Numbered from the stretch's first letter, positions 17,297 through 26,969 are shown. The stretch is DNA of 64,000 bases from Acidaminobacter sp964416305 (GCA_964416305.1 CAYQDM010000010.1:1-64000), one strand, 5' to 3'. Numbers and translations are program-made. The notes: generated from the letters alone by a model not told the origin.

Positions 17297-17827
17297 TCAA
17301 TCGATGACCTTATTTTTCTTTAACCACGACACCAGAGCTTCCCGAATGTCGTCAGGCGACAAGGTTTCAGCTGCGCGCTTCTCATCCCCAACAGCCGCCA
17401 GAACCTTTGAGGTGAAGCCGATGGTATCAACCACCTGCCCCCCCTTCTGTTCAACACGCCTGCGCACAGAATCCATGACCTTTTGCGACGGCACATTATC
17501 TGCCATAGTCATGAAAATCCAGACTTTTTTGTTTTTGAAATTCCCGCGCTTCAAAAAAGCGTTGATCGCCGGCGTCGAATTTCCTGCCCAAACCTGGATC
17601 CCCAGAAATAGATTGTCATAGTCCTCCAATAAGACGGAGAGCGGCTTAATGGCGCTTTTCATATGAAACCAGGCACCCATGGCGGCCATTGGAAGACTGC
17701 CGAAAGGTCTTGGTTTCACCTCTTCGATCCGTTCAAGAGCAAACCCCGTCTGCGCGTGGAGCTCCTGGGCAACTGAGGCTGTATTGCCCGTCCAGGAATA
17801 ATACGCTATAAGACTTTGGCCTTCCAT
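17297..17827 (-). CDS. Flavodoxin-like protein
   Basis: A 176-aa protein of flavodoxin fold, probably FMN-binding. YYSWTGNTASVAQ near the N-terminus is the phosphate-binding loop (T/S-x-T-G-N-T). The middle FLGIQVWAGNSTPAINAFL and the later WIFMTMADN fit the isoalloxazine-side loops. It resembles the flavodoxins that act as low-potential electron carriers or NAD(P)H:quinone-type reductases. The ATG at 17827 follows AAAGGAAG. An upstream in-frame extension to 17959 would have 44 residues without family similarity and would reach the next terminator. Confidence 0.85.
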   Translation of the reverse strand: MEGQSLIAYYSWTGNTASVAQELHAQTGFALERIEEVKPRPFGSLPMAAMGAWFHMKSAIKPLSVLLEDYDNLFLGIQVWAGNSTPAINAFLKRGNFKNKKVWIFMTMADNVPSQKVMDSVRRRVEQKGGQVVDTIGFTSKVLAAVGDEKRAAETLSPDDIREALVSWLKKNKVID

Positions 17828-17957
17828 GCCAAACACTTCCTTTCCTGAAAATCCTATACCCATTCCAGGGGCTTGAATATCATAAATGCAAGTGAAAGCA
17901 GGTTCAATCAGCGATAACCGCAGACAGCGACGAGCGTGCGCCCATGCCTTGCGCAAC

Positions 17958-17982
17958 AAAAAAGCCCGCCGTGAAGCGGGCC
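17958..17982 (-). terminator. Terminator of the phosphodiester glycosidase gene
   Basis: A stem GCCCGC/GCGGGC (17964-17981) with loop GTGAA-type. On the minus strand a T6 run follows. It sits about 45 bp after the stop at 18028. Confidence 0.9.
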
Positions 17983-18027
17983 TTCCTTTGATCTTATGAG
18001 CTTTTCATCATTCAACCGTTTCGATTA

Positions 18028-19740
18028 TTACTCCACAACCTCGATCACAATAGCGTTGCTGATGGCCCGCCCGGGCGTCCGGATCATTTTTCCGTTGTAA
18101 TACATGCCGCTGGAAGCCCCGCCGTCCAGGTTCGTCGCGGTTGTCGCGCCCAGCTGAATCATGATGTCTGCCAGCTCGTGGAGGGTGGCCGTGGTGGTGA
18201 TGAAAATCAGGCGACCATCGGCAGAAATTCCTGCGGCACTGCGGGCGGCTGAGTTCGTGGTAATCTTGGCCTCATAGAAGGCCTCCTTGCCCAGATCGAT
18301 GGCTTTCACGCCATCCCGCACCAGCAGCGGGCCGGCGCCCACCACGGACTCCGCCTTAGTCCAGAAATCGCCGCCTTGCTCTGCCGTCAGCGCCGGCTGC
18401 ATTCCGAAGCGGCTGCCTTCGGCAAATTTGGCATAAGAAGTGTAGACATAACCAGCGTTTTGGTTGATCAGCGCACCTGTAGCAGCCAGGAGGTTGGTGT
18501 CCTTGCCGGGGTAGCTGTGTGCCGCCGGAAACACAACCGTGTAATCGGCGGTATTCGAAAGGGTTCCTGCCCAAGGTTTGGCCTTTGAAATTATACCGCC
18601 GCTGACTGTAAAGATCGTGCCCGCGAAGCTGGAATTCAGCGCAATCTGGCTCCGGTACTGCTTGTCGAAGATCACTATGCGCTGATCTGTGGCGTGGATT
18701 AGCGGCGTATTGAGGGAAAAGCCCTTCCAGGCACCGCTGTACCAAGAGACTTTGTCGAAGACGCCGCCGGTGTTTTCGCCATTGACCGTCGAGGACACCC
18801 GGTCGATCCGGGCTTCTGTCCCGGAGATCCCGAGAGAACCATAGTGCCCGCCCGTGGTCAGCAGCTTCCCGCCTGTGACCAGGGTGTTGCTTGGCGTGCC
18901 ATAGCCGTTATAAGCGTCAAAGAAGGTGCCGTTGATGGCGAAGACGGCGTTTTCACGTTTGGCAGCCGCCTCCAGCGTGTTGGTCTCCCCGACTCGTGAA
19001 CCTGCGAGGACGGCTCTGGCCTTCAGTTTGCCGCTTTTAAGGTCAGCGGTGACGACGCTGACGGGAATGGATCTGCTCCCGACTTTTATGGTTTTTTCAG
19101 TGAAGGTCATGTTGTTGAAAGCCGCTGTCGCTGCTGTGGATGGAGCTTGGCCGGAAGGCAGTGCAGGGTCTGCCGATGGTCCCGGAACCGACCCCTCCGC
19201 CGCTGCGCTGGCACTGATCACCCCTGAACGGATGACCAGCCCGCCCGTCTGGCTGAATTGATAATCCCAGCCAAACATTTCCTTGGCAAACCGCCACGTC
19301 AAAGGAAAATAGGTGATGTCCCGAAAATTGAGAATCGGATACGCTTCCTTGGAATTGTCAATGCGCTGACCGCCAACAACGACGGGGTAAGTGACAATTT
19401 TTGCAGAATAGACGGTATTCAGACGGTTGCTGCCGGCTGTGTCCTGCTTCACGGTGTCCTGGCTGGCAGCCTTTTGAATGTCGAGCCCTGTCTCTGCAGA
19501 AAATTTAAGGGTCAGTCCGAGGGAACGCGACAGGTTCCAGGTCATTGGGAAATAAGTGATGTCTTTGTAGACGATCAGTGGATATTTCGCGCTCGTTGAT
19601 TCGAAGTTGGTCCCATTCAAGGTGACTTTGAAGGCAGGAAGAGTGACGCCAGCTTCTGCAGCGTAGGAAACGCTGACAGAAGGTGGAAGGATTGCGGTCA
19701 GTGCCAGGATAAGACTGAGCAGAAAGATAAACTTCTTCAT
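18028..19740 (-). CDS. Secreted phosphodiester glycosidase (NAGPA domain) with stalk domains
   Basis: A 570-aa exported protein. It has a signal peptide MKKFIFLLSLILALTAILPP followed by two related stretches (about residues 30-105 and 115-175) with the pattern YPLIVYKDITYFPMTWNLSR and AYPILNFRDITYFPLTWRFA. These resemble copper-amine-oxidase-N/stalk modules used for cell-wall or matrix contact. From about 210 on comes a NAGPA/phosphodiester glycosidase domain with FAINGTFFDAYNGYG, VGAGPLLVRDG and TNLDGGASSGMYYNG. Such domains remove sugar-1-phosphate-linked groups or occur with exopolysaccharides. It is a single gene with its own terminator. Two copies of the iterated 10-mer lie inside it. 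Confidence 0.88.
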   Translation of the reverse strand: MKKFIFLLSLILALTAILPPSVSVSYAAEAGVTLPAFKVTLNGTNFESTSAKYPLIVYKDITYFPMTWNLSRSLGLTLKFSAETGLDIQKAASQDTVKQDTAGSNRLNTVYSAKIVTYPVVVGGQRIDNSKEAYPILNFRDITYFPLTWRFAKEMFGWDYQFSQTGGLVIRSGVISASAAAEGSVPGPSADPALPSGQAPSTAATAAFNNMTFTEKTIKVGSRSIPVSVVTADLKSGKLKARAVLAGSRVGETNTLEAAAKRENAVFAINGTFFDAYNGYGTPSNTLVTGGKLLTTGGHYGSLGISGTEARIDRVSSTVNGENTGGVFDKVSWYSGAWKGFSLNTPLIHATDQRIVIFDKQYRSQIALNSSFAGTIFTVSGGIISKAKPWAGTLSNTADYTVVFPAAHSYPGKDTNLLAATGALINQNAGYVYTSYAKFAEGSRFGMQPALTAEQGGDFWTKAESVVGAGPLLVRDGVKAIDLGKEAFYEAKITTNSAARSAAGISADGRLIFITTTATLHELADIMIQLGATTATNLDGGASSGMYYNGKMIRTPGRAISNAIVIEVVE

Positions 19741-19815
19741 TGGGGGCGACCTCCAAACTATGAGTTATTCATAGAATAACATTTGTGTCCACTTTGGGAT
19801 GTTACAAATATATTT

Positions 19816-19850
19816 CGGTGACAGGCGGGTTGAGACCGGTGACAGGCACC
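19816..19850. repeat. Two copies of the GGTGACAGGC repeat core
   Basis: CGGTGACAGGC at 19816-19826 and 19837-19847, in direct orientation, between the glycosidase and small secreted protein genes. It belongs to the same family as the outer arms of the repeat at 2886. Confidence 0.75.
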
Positions 19851-19991
19851 TAGATGAAAATCGTCCACGTCACCAAAACAAATTGCACCTCCCCATAATT
19901 TCTCCACAACTCCATGGCATACTGTCCTCAGGGTCACAAACCACCCAAACCAAACTAAAAACTATTCAATCCTTTAGGAGGACAATTCAAA

Positions 19992-20183
19992 ATGAAAAAG
20001 ACAATCGCTGCAAGCATCCTTTCCTTACTGCTCATCACTTCAGGTTCACAGGCTTTCGCTGCCAACGCTGTCTCAAATATGGCCACAACCAAAGGCGGCT
20101 TAAGTGTCGCAGAGTGTGCCCATACAATGGACCGCGGCGTCTCCGTGTGCGCTCAACACGCCGTCTGCGAAATGGCAGAATAA
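19992..20183 (+). CDS. Small secreted Cys/His protein of unknown function
   Basis: A 63-aa product with a convincing signal peptide (MKKTIAASILSLLLITSGSQ, cleavage after AFA). The mature part is about 40 residues. Its second half carries three Cys and two His (CAH, CAQH, CEM), suggesting metal binding or a disulfide. Coding is supported by AGGAGG nine bases before the ATG and by a strong terminator after the stop. I recognise no family. Confidence 0.75.
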   Translation: MKKTIAASILSLLLITSGSQAFAANAVSNMATTKGGLSVAECAHTMDRGVSVCAQHAVCEMAE

Positions 20184-20227
20184 CCAACACCTAATACCAA
20201 CTCCCTTTTATTAAAGTTTGAACATAT

Positions 20228-20297
20228 AAAAAAGACAGGCCTCGCAGGGAAGTTTCAGCGCGTAATCCCCTCCTGCTAGTGCCTGTCTTTTTTCGTT
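20228..20297 (+). terminator. Terminator after the small secreted protein gene
   Basis: A 13-bp perfect stem AAAAAAGACAGGC/GCCTGTCTTTTTT (20228-20240 with 20281-20293), inner pairing CAGGGA/TCCCCTCCTG, then more T. It probably works in both directions. Confidence 0.9.
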
Positions 20298-20352
20298 TTT
20301 TTGAATTCCTCACTAGGACAAGTATCCTTCAATGACGTCTCACAATGACGTC

Positions 20353-20745
20353 TCAAGTCCGCCGTACCTTCCGGCTGAGATAACGGTTCATATCCCGCTC
20401 ATCCTGCTTCTCAAGCCCACGCTCTCCTGCAAGCGACTCCAAGTGGTGCGTAAACTCATGTTTCAACGTTTCCTCAAGCCGCCGCTTGATCACACTGCGG
20501 TCCGCATGCTCATACACCTGCGCGAACGAGCCGTAATAAATGACAATATACCGCCCCTGACTGCCGCCCCGGTGGTATTCGCCCATGATAAACAGATCAT
20601 CCCCAACGCTTTTCGGATGCATCCGACTTTCCGGCAGCAGCAAAATCCCACCATTCAGCTCCTTGTAAAACACCTCCGGCAGCCCCTCGGCAACCTCATT
20701 CAAAATCTCTTCCATTTCCTCTATTGTCAGCACAGTCACCACCAC
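20353..20745 (-). CDS. Zincin-like metallopeptidase family protein
   Basis: A 130-aa protein of the small zincin family (PF06262 type). The HEFTHHLE motif at about residues 95-102 is the HExxH zinc site. The N-terminal FYKELNGGILLLPE and YIVIYYGSF stretches are typical of the family. The role is unknown; these are cytoplasmic single-domain putative metallopeptidases. It starts at a GTG with only a weak ribosome binding site, and nearby GTG codons are alternatives. A copy of the iterated 10-mer is 58 bp upstream. Confidence 0.85.
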   Translation of the reverse strand: MVVTVLTIEEMEEILNEVAEGLPEVFYKELNGGILLLPESRMHPKSVGDDLFIMGEYHRGGSQGRYIVIYYGSFAQVYEHADRSVIKRRLEETLKHEFTHHLESLAGERGLEKQDERDMNRYLSRKVRRT

Positions 20746-20802
20746 TTTTCTGCTTGCGTCTTCACTCTATTCTTTCCCATAAAGACTAAAGACCAAACAT
20801 CT

Positions 20803-20812
20803 GCCGATGGTC
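20803..20812 (+). repeat. Iterated 10-mer GCCGATGGTC
   Basis: Exact copy between the DMT exporter stop and the zincin start. Confidence 0.6.
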
Positions 20813-20831
20813 CCTCTCCCAAACCCCAACC

Positions 20832-21776
20832 CTAAGATTCACTGATCCAGATGGCCGCCAATATGGCCGCTGCGCCAATCGCCATCTTTGTTGTAAAGGA
20901 GTCCCCCAGCAAAATCACCGACAGCAGGCTTCCAAATACCGCCTCCATACTTAGAATGATAGAAGTCACCGACGGCTTCAGATACTTTTGACACACTGTC
21001 TGAAGATAGTAAGCCACAATGGAGCCAAAAACCGCCAAATGCAGCACTGCCAGCATACCCAGGTTAAATACCTGAGGCGCGGGACTAAAAAGCAGACCCA
21101 GAATCATGGCCAGGACAGCACCAACGCCAAACTGGACAGCTGTAAATACCGCCGCATCTTCCCTGTGTGCGAAAAAACCCGTTACAACTATGTGCGCGCC
21201 GTAAAACAAGGAACTGAGCAGCGTGATGCTGTCCCCTAATCCTATACTCAGATTTTCGTTGAGCGAGAGCATGCCAATGCCCCAAAAACATACCGCAGCG
21301 CCAATATAAGCTTTTAAAGACGGGTTTTTTTTAAAAACTGCCCAAGTCAAAAATGGTACTACCACTACATAGGCACTTGCCAAAAAAGATTGTTTACTGG
21401 CCGTCGTGAATTGAAGTCCATAAATTTGAAAGACGTAGCCCAAGGAAAGCATTACACCGGCGATCAGGCCGCCTTTCATGTCCTTAAGTTTTGTTGTAAA
21501 CAGCTTCTTTCTGATGACGATCGCCATGAGAACAAAGGCGAAAAGAAACCTGAATCCCATCAGGTAGAATGGGCTCATAAATTCCAATGCGTATTTCCCT
21601 GCGGGGAACGTCGAACCCCACATCAAGGCAGTTGTCATTAGACCAAGACCGGCGAGAAGTCGTGTCTTTTTCGGGTATTCCAAAGGTTGTTTTGACACGT
21701 CATGAACGACAGCTTCCATTCCCTGATCCAGCGCATTTGACTCTGATTTTTTCTTGATTACAGTCAACAACTTCAT
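20832..21776 (-). CDS. DMT-superfamily (EamA) transporter
   Basis: A ten-helix drug/metabolite transporter with two EamA halves. The first begins MTTALMWGSTFPAGKYAL and the second covers the last 140 residues (GDSITLLSSLFYGAHIVV to SMEAVFGSLLSVILLGD). The substrate is unknown. Coordinates use the ATG at 21776; AAGGAG abuts it, so the TTG codons two or three positions on (21770 or 21767) are equally possible. The open frame continues to 21902, but that extension is AT-rich and unlike the family. It is transcribed divergently from a PucR-type regulator, which may control it. Confidence 0.87.
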   Translation of the reverse strand: MKLLTVIKKKSESNALDQGMEAVVHDVSKQPLEYPKKTRLLAGLGLMTTALMWGSTFPAGKYALEFMSPFYLMGFRFLFAFVLMAIVIRKKLFTTKLKDMKGGLIAGVMLSLGYVFQIYGLQFTTASKQSFLASAYVVVVPFLTWAVFKKNPSLKAYIGAAVCFWGIGMLSLNENLSIGLGDSITLLSSLFYGAHIVVTGFFAHREDAAVFTAVQFGVGAVLAMILGLLFSPAPQVFNLGMLAVLHLAVFGSIVAYYLQTVCQKYLKPSVTSIILSMEAVFGSLLSVILLGDSFTTKMAIGAAAILAAIWISES

Positions 21777-21949
21777 CTCCTTGGTGTCATAATACGACTG
21801 AATTTTTTCGATAATTGTCTCAATGTAATTATCTCGTTTAATTATAGCAGACCATATTTTGTACTTTTTACAATGATTTTTATTATATTTTGTATATTTC
21901 ACTATGTCCGTCGTAATAATGAGGTATAATTTTTCTTGAGGTGATGTCA

Positions 21950-23110
21950 GTGTCTATCACGGTTCTTGAAGCCACAAAACTCAATACATTTAAAAATTTT
22001 AAGCTCATAGTGGGCCATTCCGGCCTCGACCGCCAGGTTGAGAAGATAGGAATTCTGGACTATGAGTTTATTTCAAACATCCAAGGACAATTTATTCCCG
22101 GTGAATTTGTCATCAGCAGTCTGCTGTTCGCTAAGGACCACCCGGAACGGATTCTGTCCGCTGTAGCCAGTCTCATAGAGGATGGCGTCAGCGGTTTAGC
22201 CATTAAAAACATCTATTACGACACTGTGCCTCAGGAGGTTATGGATTACGCCAGCGCGCACAGCTTCCCCATTTTTATTTTTGACAACACGGTCTACTTT
22301 GAAGACATTATTACGGAATTGACTGACAAAATAAGATCCGTTGACAATGAAGCCCTACTCGAGGCAAAAGTAGACGCTTTGGTCCGTCTGAGTCTCAACA
22401 AAGCCACAGTCAGAGAAATCGCGCTCGAGATCAATACCAGCTTCAGAGAGTACTTTTTCGTCCTCTACCTGCGAGAGAAAAAACTTTTTAACCCTCAAGT
22501 CCTGGCAAAACTCTTGGAAGAGGTCAAAAAAAACCGGAGCTTGGAGATTCAGAACAGTGTTATGCGGTATCGTCATGGACTTCTTATGATCCTCAGCTTT
22601 GATCAACCACTTGAGGAGAACAAACTGAAAGCCTTGTCTCTACAATTTTTTTCAAAGTTGGGAATTCTGTCTGATCACTGCGAGGTTGGCATAAGCGGTG
22701 CCCACTTTGACCTCAGTGATTTGGGACGCGCTGTCAATGAGAGCTTATATGCTCAAAAGACCAGCGGGCTCAAAGGAGAGAGCGTCTGTACATTCAGCGA
22801 CATTGGCATTTACAGTATTCTGATGCCCTATCATCAGGAGCTTTGGATGCGACAATTTCATGACCGCATCCTTCAACCCATTAAAGACTATGATGAAAAA
22901 TACAATACTCAGCTTTTTGATACCGCCCAAACCTTTGTGGAACAGGACGGCAAAATCCTGGAAACGGCAGAAGCATTATATATGCACAAAAATACCATCC
23001 GCTACAGAATAGGAAAAATAAAAAGCCTTCTCCACATGGAACAGGCAGAAGGCAGTTTCTACGAACAACTGTCACTGGCGATCAAGCTTCACAGAATTTA
23101 TTCTCTCTAA
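21950..23110 (+). CDS. PucR-family transcriptional regulator
   Basis: About 386 residues. There is an N-terminal PucR/purine-catabolism-type domain (about 1-125), a middle GGDEF-like/CdaR region, and a C-terminal PucR HTH (TAEALYMHKNTIRYRIGKIKSLL, about residues 340-362). Family members sense small metabolites and control adjacent catabolic or transport genes. Start: GAGGTG is followed six bases later by GTG 21950; the ATG at 21944 or GTG at 21941 overlap that site. The gene is divergent from the DMT transporter and 61 bp before the ABC-F gene. Confidence 0.88.
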   Translation: MSITVLEATKLNTFKNFKLIVGHSGLDRQVEKIGILDYEFISNIQGQFIPGEFVISSLLFAKDHPERILSAVASLIEDGVSGLAIKNIYYDTVPQEVMDYASAHSFPIFIFDNTVYFEDIITELTDKIRSVDNEALLEAKVDALVRLSLNKATVREIALEINTSFREYFFVLYLREKKLFNPQVLAKLLEEVKKNRSLEIQNSVMRYRHGLLMILSFDQPLEENKLKALSLQFFSKLGILSDHCEVGISGAHFDLSDLGRAVNESLYAQKTSGLKGESVCTFSDIGIYSILMPYHQELWMRQFHDRILQPIKDYDEKYNTQLFDTAQTFVEQDGKILETAEALYMHKNTIRYRIGKIKSLLHMEQAEGSFYEQLSLAIKLHRIYSL

Positions 23111-23171
23111 ATTCATACCCTCAAAATTAATTGAGTCTAATCCACCCAACTCCGAAAGGGGCTCCCACAGT

Positions 23172-25103
23172 ATGATAGACATTTCATTCTTTCAAGTTAA
23201 AAAAACCTATTATCAGAAACCTATCCTTGAATCTGTCTCTTTTGACGTCGTCTCCGGTTCCAAGATTGGCTTGATTGGCCGCAACGGCGCGGGAAAAACG
23301 ACACTTTTCAAGCTCATGATGAAGGATGAGCTTCCGGACTCAGGTCAAGTGACGCTTCGCAAAGGGCTTCGCCTCGGATTTCTCGAACAGCTGCCTGACC
23401 ACAGACCGGGACAAACCGTCAAAAACTTATTGGATGAAGGCTTCTCGGAACTTCATGACCTGAGAGCGACCCTCTCCGAACTTGAGCACAGAATGTCTGA
23501 GGATCCTCAGAACACTTCATTGCTTAAAAGTTATGGAGAAAAGCTGACGCTTTTTGAAGCACTGGGCGGCTATACAACAGAAGTCAAACTGAATGAGATC
23601 TGCCAGGCCTTGAAGTTGGTCCCATTGCTTAATCAGCCTTTTGAGTCTCTTTCCGGAGGCGAAAAGACAAGAACCTTATTTGCACGCTTACTTCTCAAGG
23701 CGCCGGACGTCCTGCTTCTTGACGAACCCACCAACCACCTGGACAGTGATATGCTGGAGTGGCTTGAGCGCTATTTGAACCTTTACGACGGCACTGTTAT
23801 CATGATCTCTCATGACCGCTATTTCCTGGATCTGGTCGCCCAGTCCATCCTGGAGCTTGATCAGGGTTTTGTCAGCCACTATGAAGGCAACTATTCCTGG
23901 TATGCCATTGAGAAGGAAAAACAAAATGAGCTTCAACTTCAGCAGTATCTGCTCCAGCAAAAGAAAATTAAAGCTATTGAAGCAGCCATCCAGCGTTTTG
24001 AATTGTGGGGCACTATGGGCGATAATGAAAAATTCTTCAAGAAAGCCAACCAGTTCAAAGCGCGCCTCGACAAAATGGATAAAGTCCTTCCACCGGATCA
24101 CGGCCAGCTGAACTATAATCTCAGCCTGGACAGCACCTCAAAGTCATCCAAGCAACTGATCACCATTGAGAATCTGAAGCTGGGATACCCTGGCATGATT
24201 TTGCTCGAACATGGCAACTTAAATCTTTTTCGCGCCGAACGCCTTTGCCTGATCGGTAAAAATGGTGCCGGCAAAACGACGCTCTTCAAAGCAATTCTGG
24301 GACAATGCGAGCCCCTTGGCGGTTTGGTCCGGGTTGGAGCATCTGCGACCATCGGCTACATCCCTCAAGATATTGAGTTTGAGAATGCGGACCTCAGTCT
24401 GCACGACTGGTGCATTCAAACGCTTTCTCTCAGCAGCGGTGAGGCCAGAAATCTGTTGGCCCATTACGGGTTCCGGGATCAAGAGGTTTTCAGACGGCTT
24501 TCAACCCTTTCCGGGGGCGAGCGCAGCCGGCTGAAGCTCATTCAAATCTCGAAATCCCAGTCGACACTGCTGCTCCTCGACGAACCGACCAATCACATGG
24601 ATATCCCTTCACGGGAGCAGCTGGAAGCCATGCTGGCGAATTATAAAGGCACTTTGCTGATGATCTCCCATGATCGCTACCTGATCGAAATGATTGCCAC
24701 CGGTATGGTCTGGCTGCACGATCAGACACTGGAGCGGATTGACGGCGGCTATGAGGATTATTTACTCTCAAGGTCCCGATTTAGTCAGCTCACAGCGAAC
24801 ACCGTGCCTGAAAAGAGCGGAGAAGCTTCCGAGAAAACCACCGGGGTCTCGAACCAAAATCGAAAGGAACGTCCAAAAACTTATCAAAAAGAAAAGCTGC
24901 GGCTTAAGCAGGTTGAAGCTGAAATTGCGACAGTGGAAGATGAACTGATTCTTATTGAGGAAGCGCTGAAAGCACACTCCAGTGATTTTGAGAAGCTGAC
25001 AATGCTCAGTTCAGAGCTTGCAGCACTTAAGGATCACCATCATGCGCTGCTGGAGGAATGGACAGGCCTTACGGACATGATTGAAGCTGCTCCCAAGGCT
25101 TGA
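23172..25103 (+). CDS. ABC-F family ATPase
   Basis: A 643-aa soluble protein with two ABC cassettes and no membrane segments, as in ABC-F ribosome-associated factors. Cassette 1 has GRNGAGKTT, SLSGGEKTRTLFARL and DEPTNHLD; cassette 2 has GKNGAGKTT, TLSGGERSRLKL and DEPTNHMD. The interdomain linker (about 235-300) is Lys/Gln-rich and helical, as for the P-site tRNA interaction motif. The C-terminus (about 560-640) is a coiled coil. The closest type is probably YdiF/YkpA-like. It may be a translation factor or an antibiotic protection protein; sequence alone does not separate these. Confidence 0.93.
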   Translation: MIDISFFQVKKTYYQKPILESVSFDVVSGSKIGLIGRNGAGKTTLFKLMMKDELPDSGQVTLRKGLRLGFLEQLPDHRPGQTVKNLLDEGFSELHDLRATLSELEHRMSEDPQNTSLLKSYGEKLTLFEALGGYTTEVKLNEICQALKLVPLLNQPFESLSGGEKTRTLFARLLLKAPDVLLLDEPTNHLDSDMLEWLERYLNLYDGTVIMISHDRYFLDLVAQSILELDQGFVSHYEGNYSWYAIEKEKQNELQLQQYLLQQKKIKAIEAAIQRFELWGTMGDNEKFFKKANQFKARLDKMDKVLPPDHGQLNYNLSLDSTSKSSKQLITIENLKLGYPGMILLEHGNLNLFRAERLCLIGKNGAGKTTLFKAILGQCEPLGGLVRVGASATIGYIPQDIEFENADLSLHDWCIQTLSLSSGEARNLLAHYGFRDQEVFRRLSTLSGGERSRLKLIQISKSQSTLLLLDEPTNHMDIPSREQLEAMLANYKGTLLMISHDRYLIEMIATGMVWLHDQTLERIDGGYEDYLLSRSRFSQLTANTVPEKSGEASEKTTGVSNQNRKERPKTYQKEKLRLKQVEAEIATVEDELILIEEALKAHSSDFEKLTMLSSELAALKDHHHALLEEWTGLTDMIEAAPKA

Positions 25104-25168
25104 AATAGGACATTTCGCTGAAGCGTGTTATAATAAGACAACAAATTAACGGAAATGAGGTTCCCAGC

Positions 25169-26770
25169 ATGACGCAGTTTAAAGATCTTGGCATTGATGC
25201 CCCCATTCTCACCGCTATAGATGAGATAGGCTTTGAGACCCCTACCGAAGTTCAAATCAAGGCGGTCCCGAAAATTCTCAACAATGAGGATTTGATTATC
25301 ATTTCAAAAACCGGCAGCGGCAAAACCGCTGCTTTTGGCATGCCTATTTTACAGTTAACCACGCCTGACATAAGTGCCACACAAGCGCTGATTCTCACCC
25401 CTACCCGTGAGCTGGCCATCCAGGTGGACCACGACATCATGCAAATGGCAAAACACCTCAGCCACAAGACGACCGCAATCTATGGCCAACATAACATCAA
25501 TGTTGAGATCAAAGCCCTCAGCAAGTTTCCGGAGATTGTCACAGGTACGCCGGGCCGGGTTTATGATCATATTCAAAGAGGTCAGCTCAAGCTGGACAAA
25601 GTTAAGTTCCTCGTTATTGACGAAGCGGATCGCATGCTGGACATGGGCTTTATTGATCAGGTGGTTCGGATTATCAAAAAACTGCCTAAGGATCGTGTCA
25701 CGCTTCTCTTCTCCGCGACAATGCCGGAAGAAGTGCGCCGCATGTGCAAAGCTTATATGAAGTCTCCGACGACTATTGAGATCGAATCCGAAACCAAAAC
25801 GGTTGATTTGATCGAGCAATCCTACTATCGCGTAGAGCGCAATGAAAAACGCACACAGCTGGACCGGCTTCTCTTGATGAACAGACCCGACAGCTGCATG
25901 ATCTTCTGCAATACACGCCATGCGGTGGATCAGGTTCAAAGCTTTCTCCAGCGTCAAGGCTATGCGTCCATGGCCCTCCACGGCGAAATCCCACAGAGCA
26001 AACGGCAATCCACCATAGAAAAATTTAAGAAGAGCGATTTCCACCTTTTGGTCGCTACGGACGTTGCGGCCCGCGGCATTCACATAGATGACCTCTCTTT
26101 GGTCATCAACTATGATGTCCCAGAGGACAAAGACAGTTATGTTCACAGGATCGGTCGGACAGGCAGAGCCGGCAACACCGGTCGCGCCATTTCCCTGGTT
26201 ACAGGGGAGGATGTGATGACCCTGTATGAAATCGAAGAGCACATTAATGCCATGATCTCCGAGGCGGATCTCCCCACAGACGCTGAAGTGAACGCACAAA
26301 AGGATGCGGCTGCGATTTGGAAAAAGACGAAATCGGTACCATTCTCTCCTCCGGCGGATCCAACTGCAAAAGCCAGAAGCGGCCGTCCACCAAGACGTTC
26401 CGGCGCAGAGCGGCCGACTCAAGGAAAGACCAGACCACAAAGCGAGAAAAAGCCAGAGCCTAAAAAGAGCAGGCCTTCTGATAGTCGCGAAACCGGCTTC
26501 CGCTACGAAACCCGCGAGCCAAGTTTCGAAACTCAAAGAAAAACACCGCAAGAGAGCTCTCAACCAAAGAAAAAGCCTTACGCAGGGTCCAGCCGCCAAG
26601 GCAATCCAAACCAGTATCATCCTCATCATCAAGAGCCAAAAGCGAAAAGTGCCAGCCCTGCTGCAGCACCGAGCGCGCCGGTCACACCAAAACCTCAGGC
26701 TGTTTCCAGTCCGCCAAAGGAAAAGTCTGTACTGGCTAAAATTGTGGGGCGTTTGTTTGGGAAAAAATAG
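25169..26770 (+). CDS. DEAD-box RNA helicase
   Basis: A 533-aa ATP-dependent RNA helicase of the CshA/DeaD type. The motifs in order are the Q motif (TEVQIKAVP), SKTGSGKTAAF (I), PTRELA (Ia), TPGR (Ib), VIDEADRMLD (II), FSATMP (III), ARGIHI (V) and HRIGRTGRAG (VI). The last 150 residues are a low-complexity, basic, Pro/Ser/Arg-rich tail ending LAKIVGRLFGKK, which probably binds RNA. It has its own ribosome binding site (AATGAGG) and a strong terminator. It is likely involved in ribosome assembly or mRNA decay, especially in the cold. Confidence 0.94.
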   Translation: MTQFKDLGIDAPILTAIDEIGFETPTEVQIKAVPKILNNEDLIIISKTGSGKTAAFGMPILQLTTPDISATQALILTPTRELAIQVDHDIMQMAKHLSHKTTAIYGQHNINVEIKALSKFPEIVTGTPGRVYDHIQRGQLKLDKVKFLVIDEADRMLDMGFIDQVVRIIKKLPKDRVTLLFSATMPEEVRRMCKAYMKSPTTIEIESETKTVDLIEQSYYRVERNEKRTQLDRLLLMNRPDSCMIFCNTRHAVDQVQSFLQRQGYASMALHGEIPQSKRQSTIEKFKKSDFHLLVATDVAARGIHIDDLSLVINYDVPEDKDSYVHRIGRTGRAGNTGRAISLVTGEDVMTLYEIEEHINAMISEADLPTDAEVNAQKDAAAIWKKTKSVPFSPPADPTAKARSGRPPRRSGAERPTQGKTRPQSEKKPEPKKSRPSDSRETGFRYETREPSFETQRKTPQESSQPKKKPYAGSSRQGNPNQYHPHHQEPKAKSASPAAAPSAPVTPKPQAVSSPPKEKSVLAKIVGRLFGKK

Positions 26771-26884
26771 TCACTGGCGAAAAAATTGTAGGACTGGGAC
26801 TTTTGACTGCACAAAAGTATAGCAATAGAATCAAATACACGGTGAGATTATAGTTAGGTTTGAGGGTTACACCCTAATAAAGCA

Positions 26885-26937
26885 AAAATGGCTCCAAGCA
26901 AAGGAGAGCTTTTCCTCTCTTGCTTGGAGCCGTTTTT
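26885..26937 (+). terminator. Terminator between helicase and IclR genes (bidirectional)
   Basis: An 11-bp perfect outer stem GGCTCCAAGCA/TGCTTGGAGCC (26890-26900 with 26921-26931), an inner GGAGAG/CTCTCC-like pairing, and a T5 tail. On the minus strand a T5 run also follows. Confidence 0.9.
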
Positions 26938-26969
26938 ACATTTGCTAGCTTAACTCTAATCGTTTAACG

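Noticed and set aside
25355..26632. A 425-residue open frame opposite the DEAD-box helicase, and a 635-residue frame opposite fdhF (35649-37556)
   Set aside because: Both are antisense shadows of well-supported genes; their translations show no domains and no ribosome binding sites.
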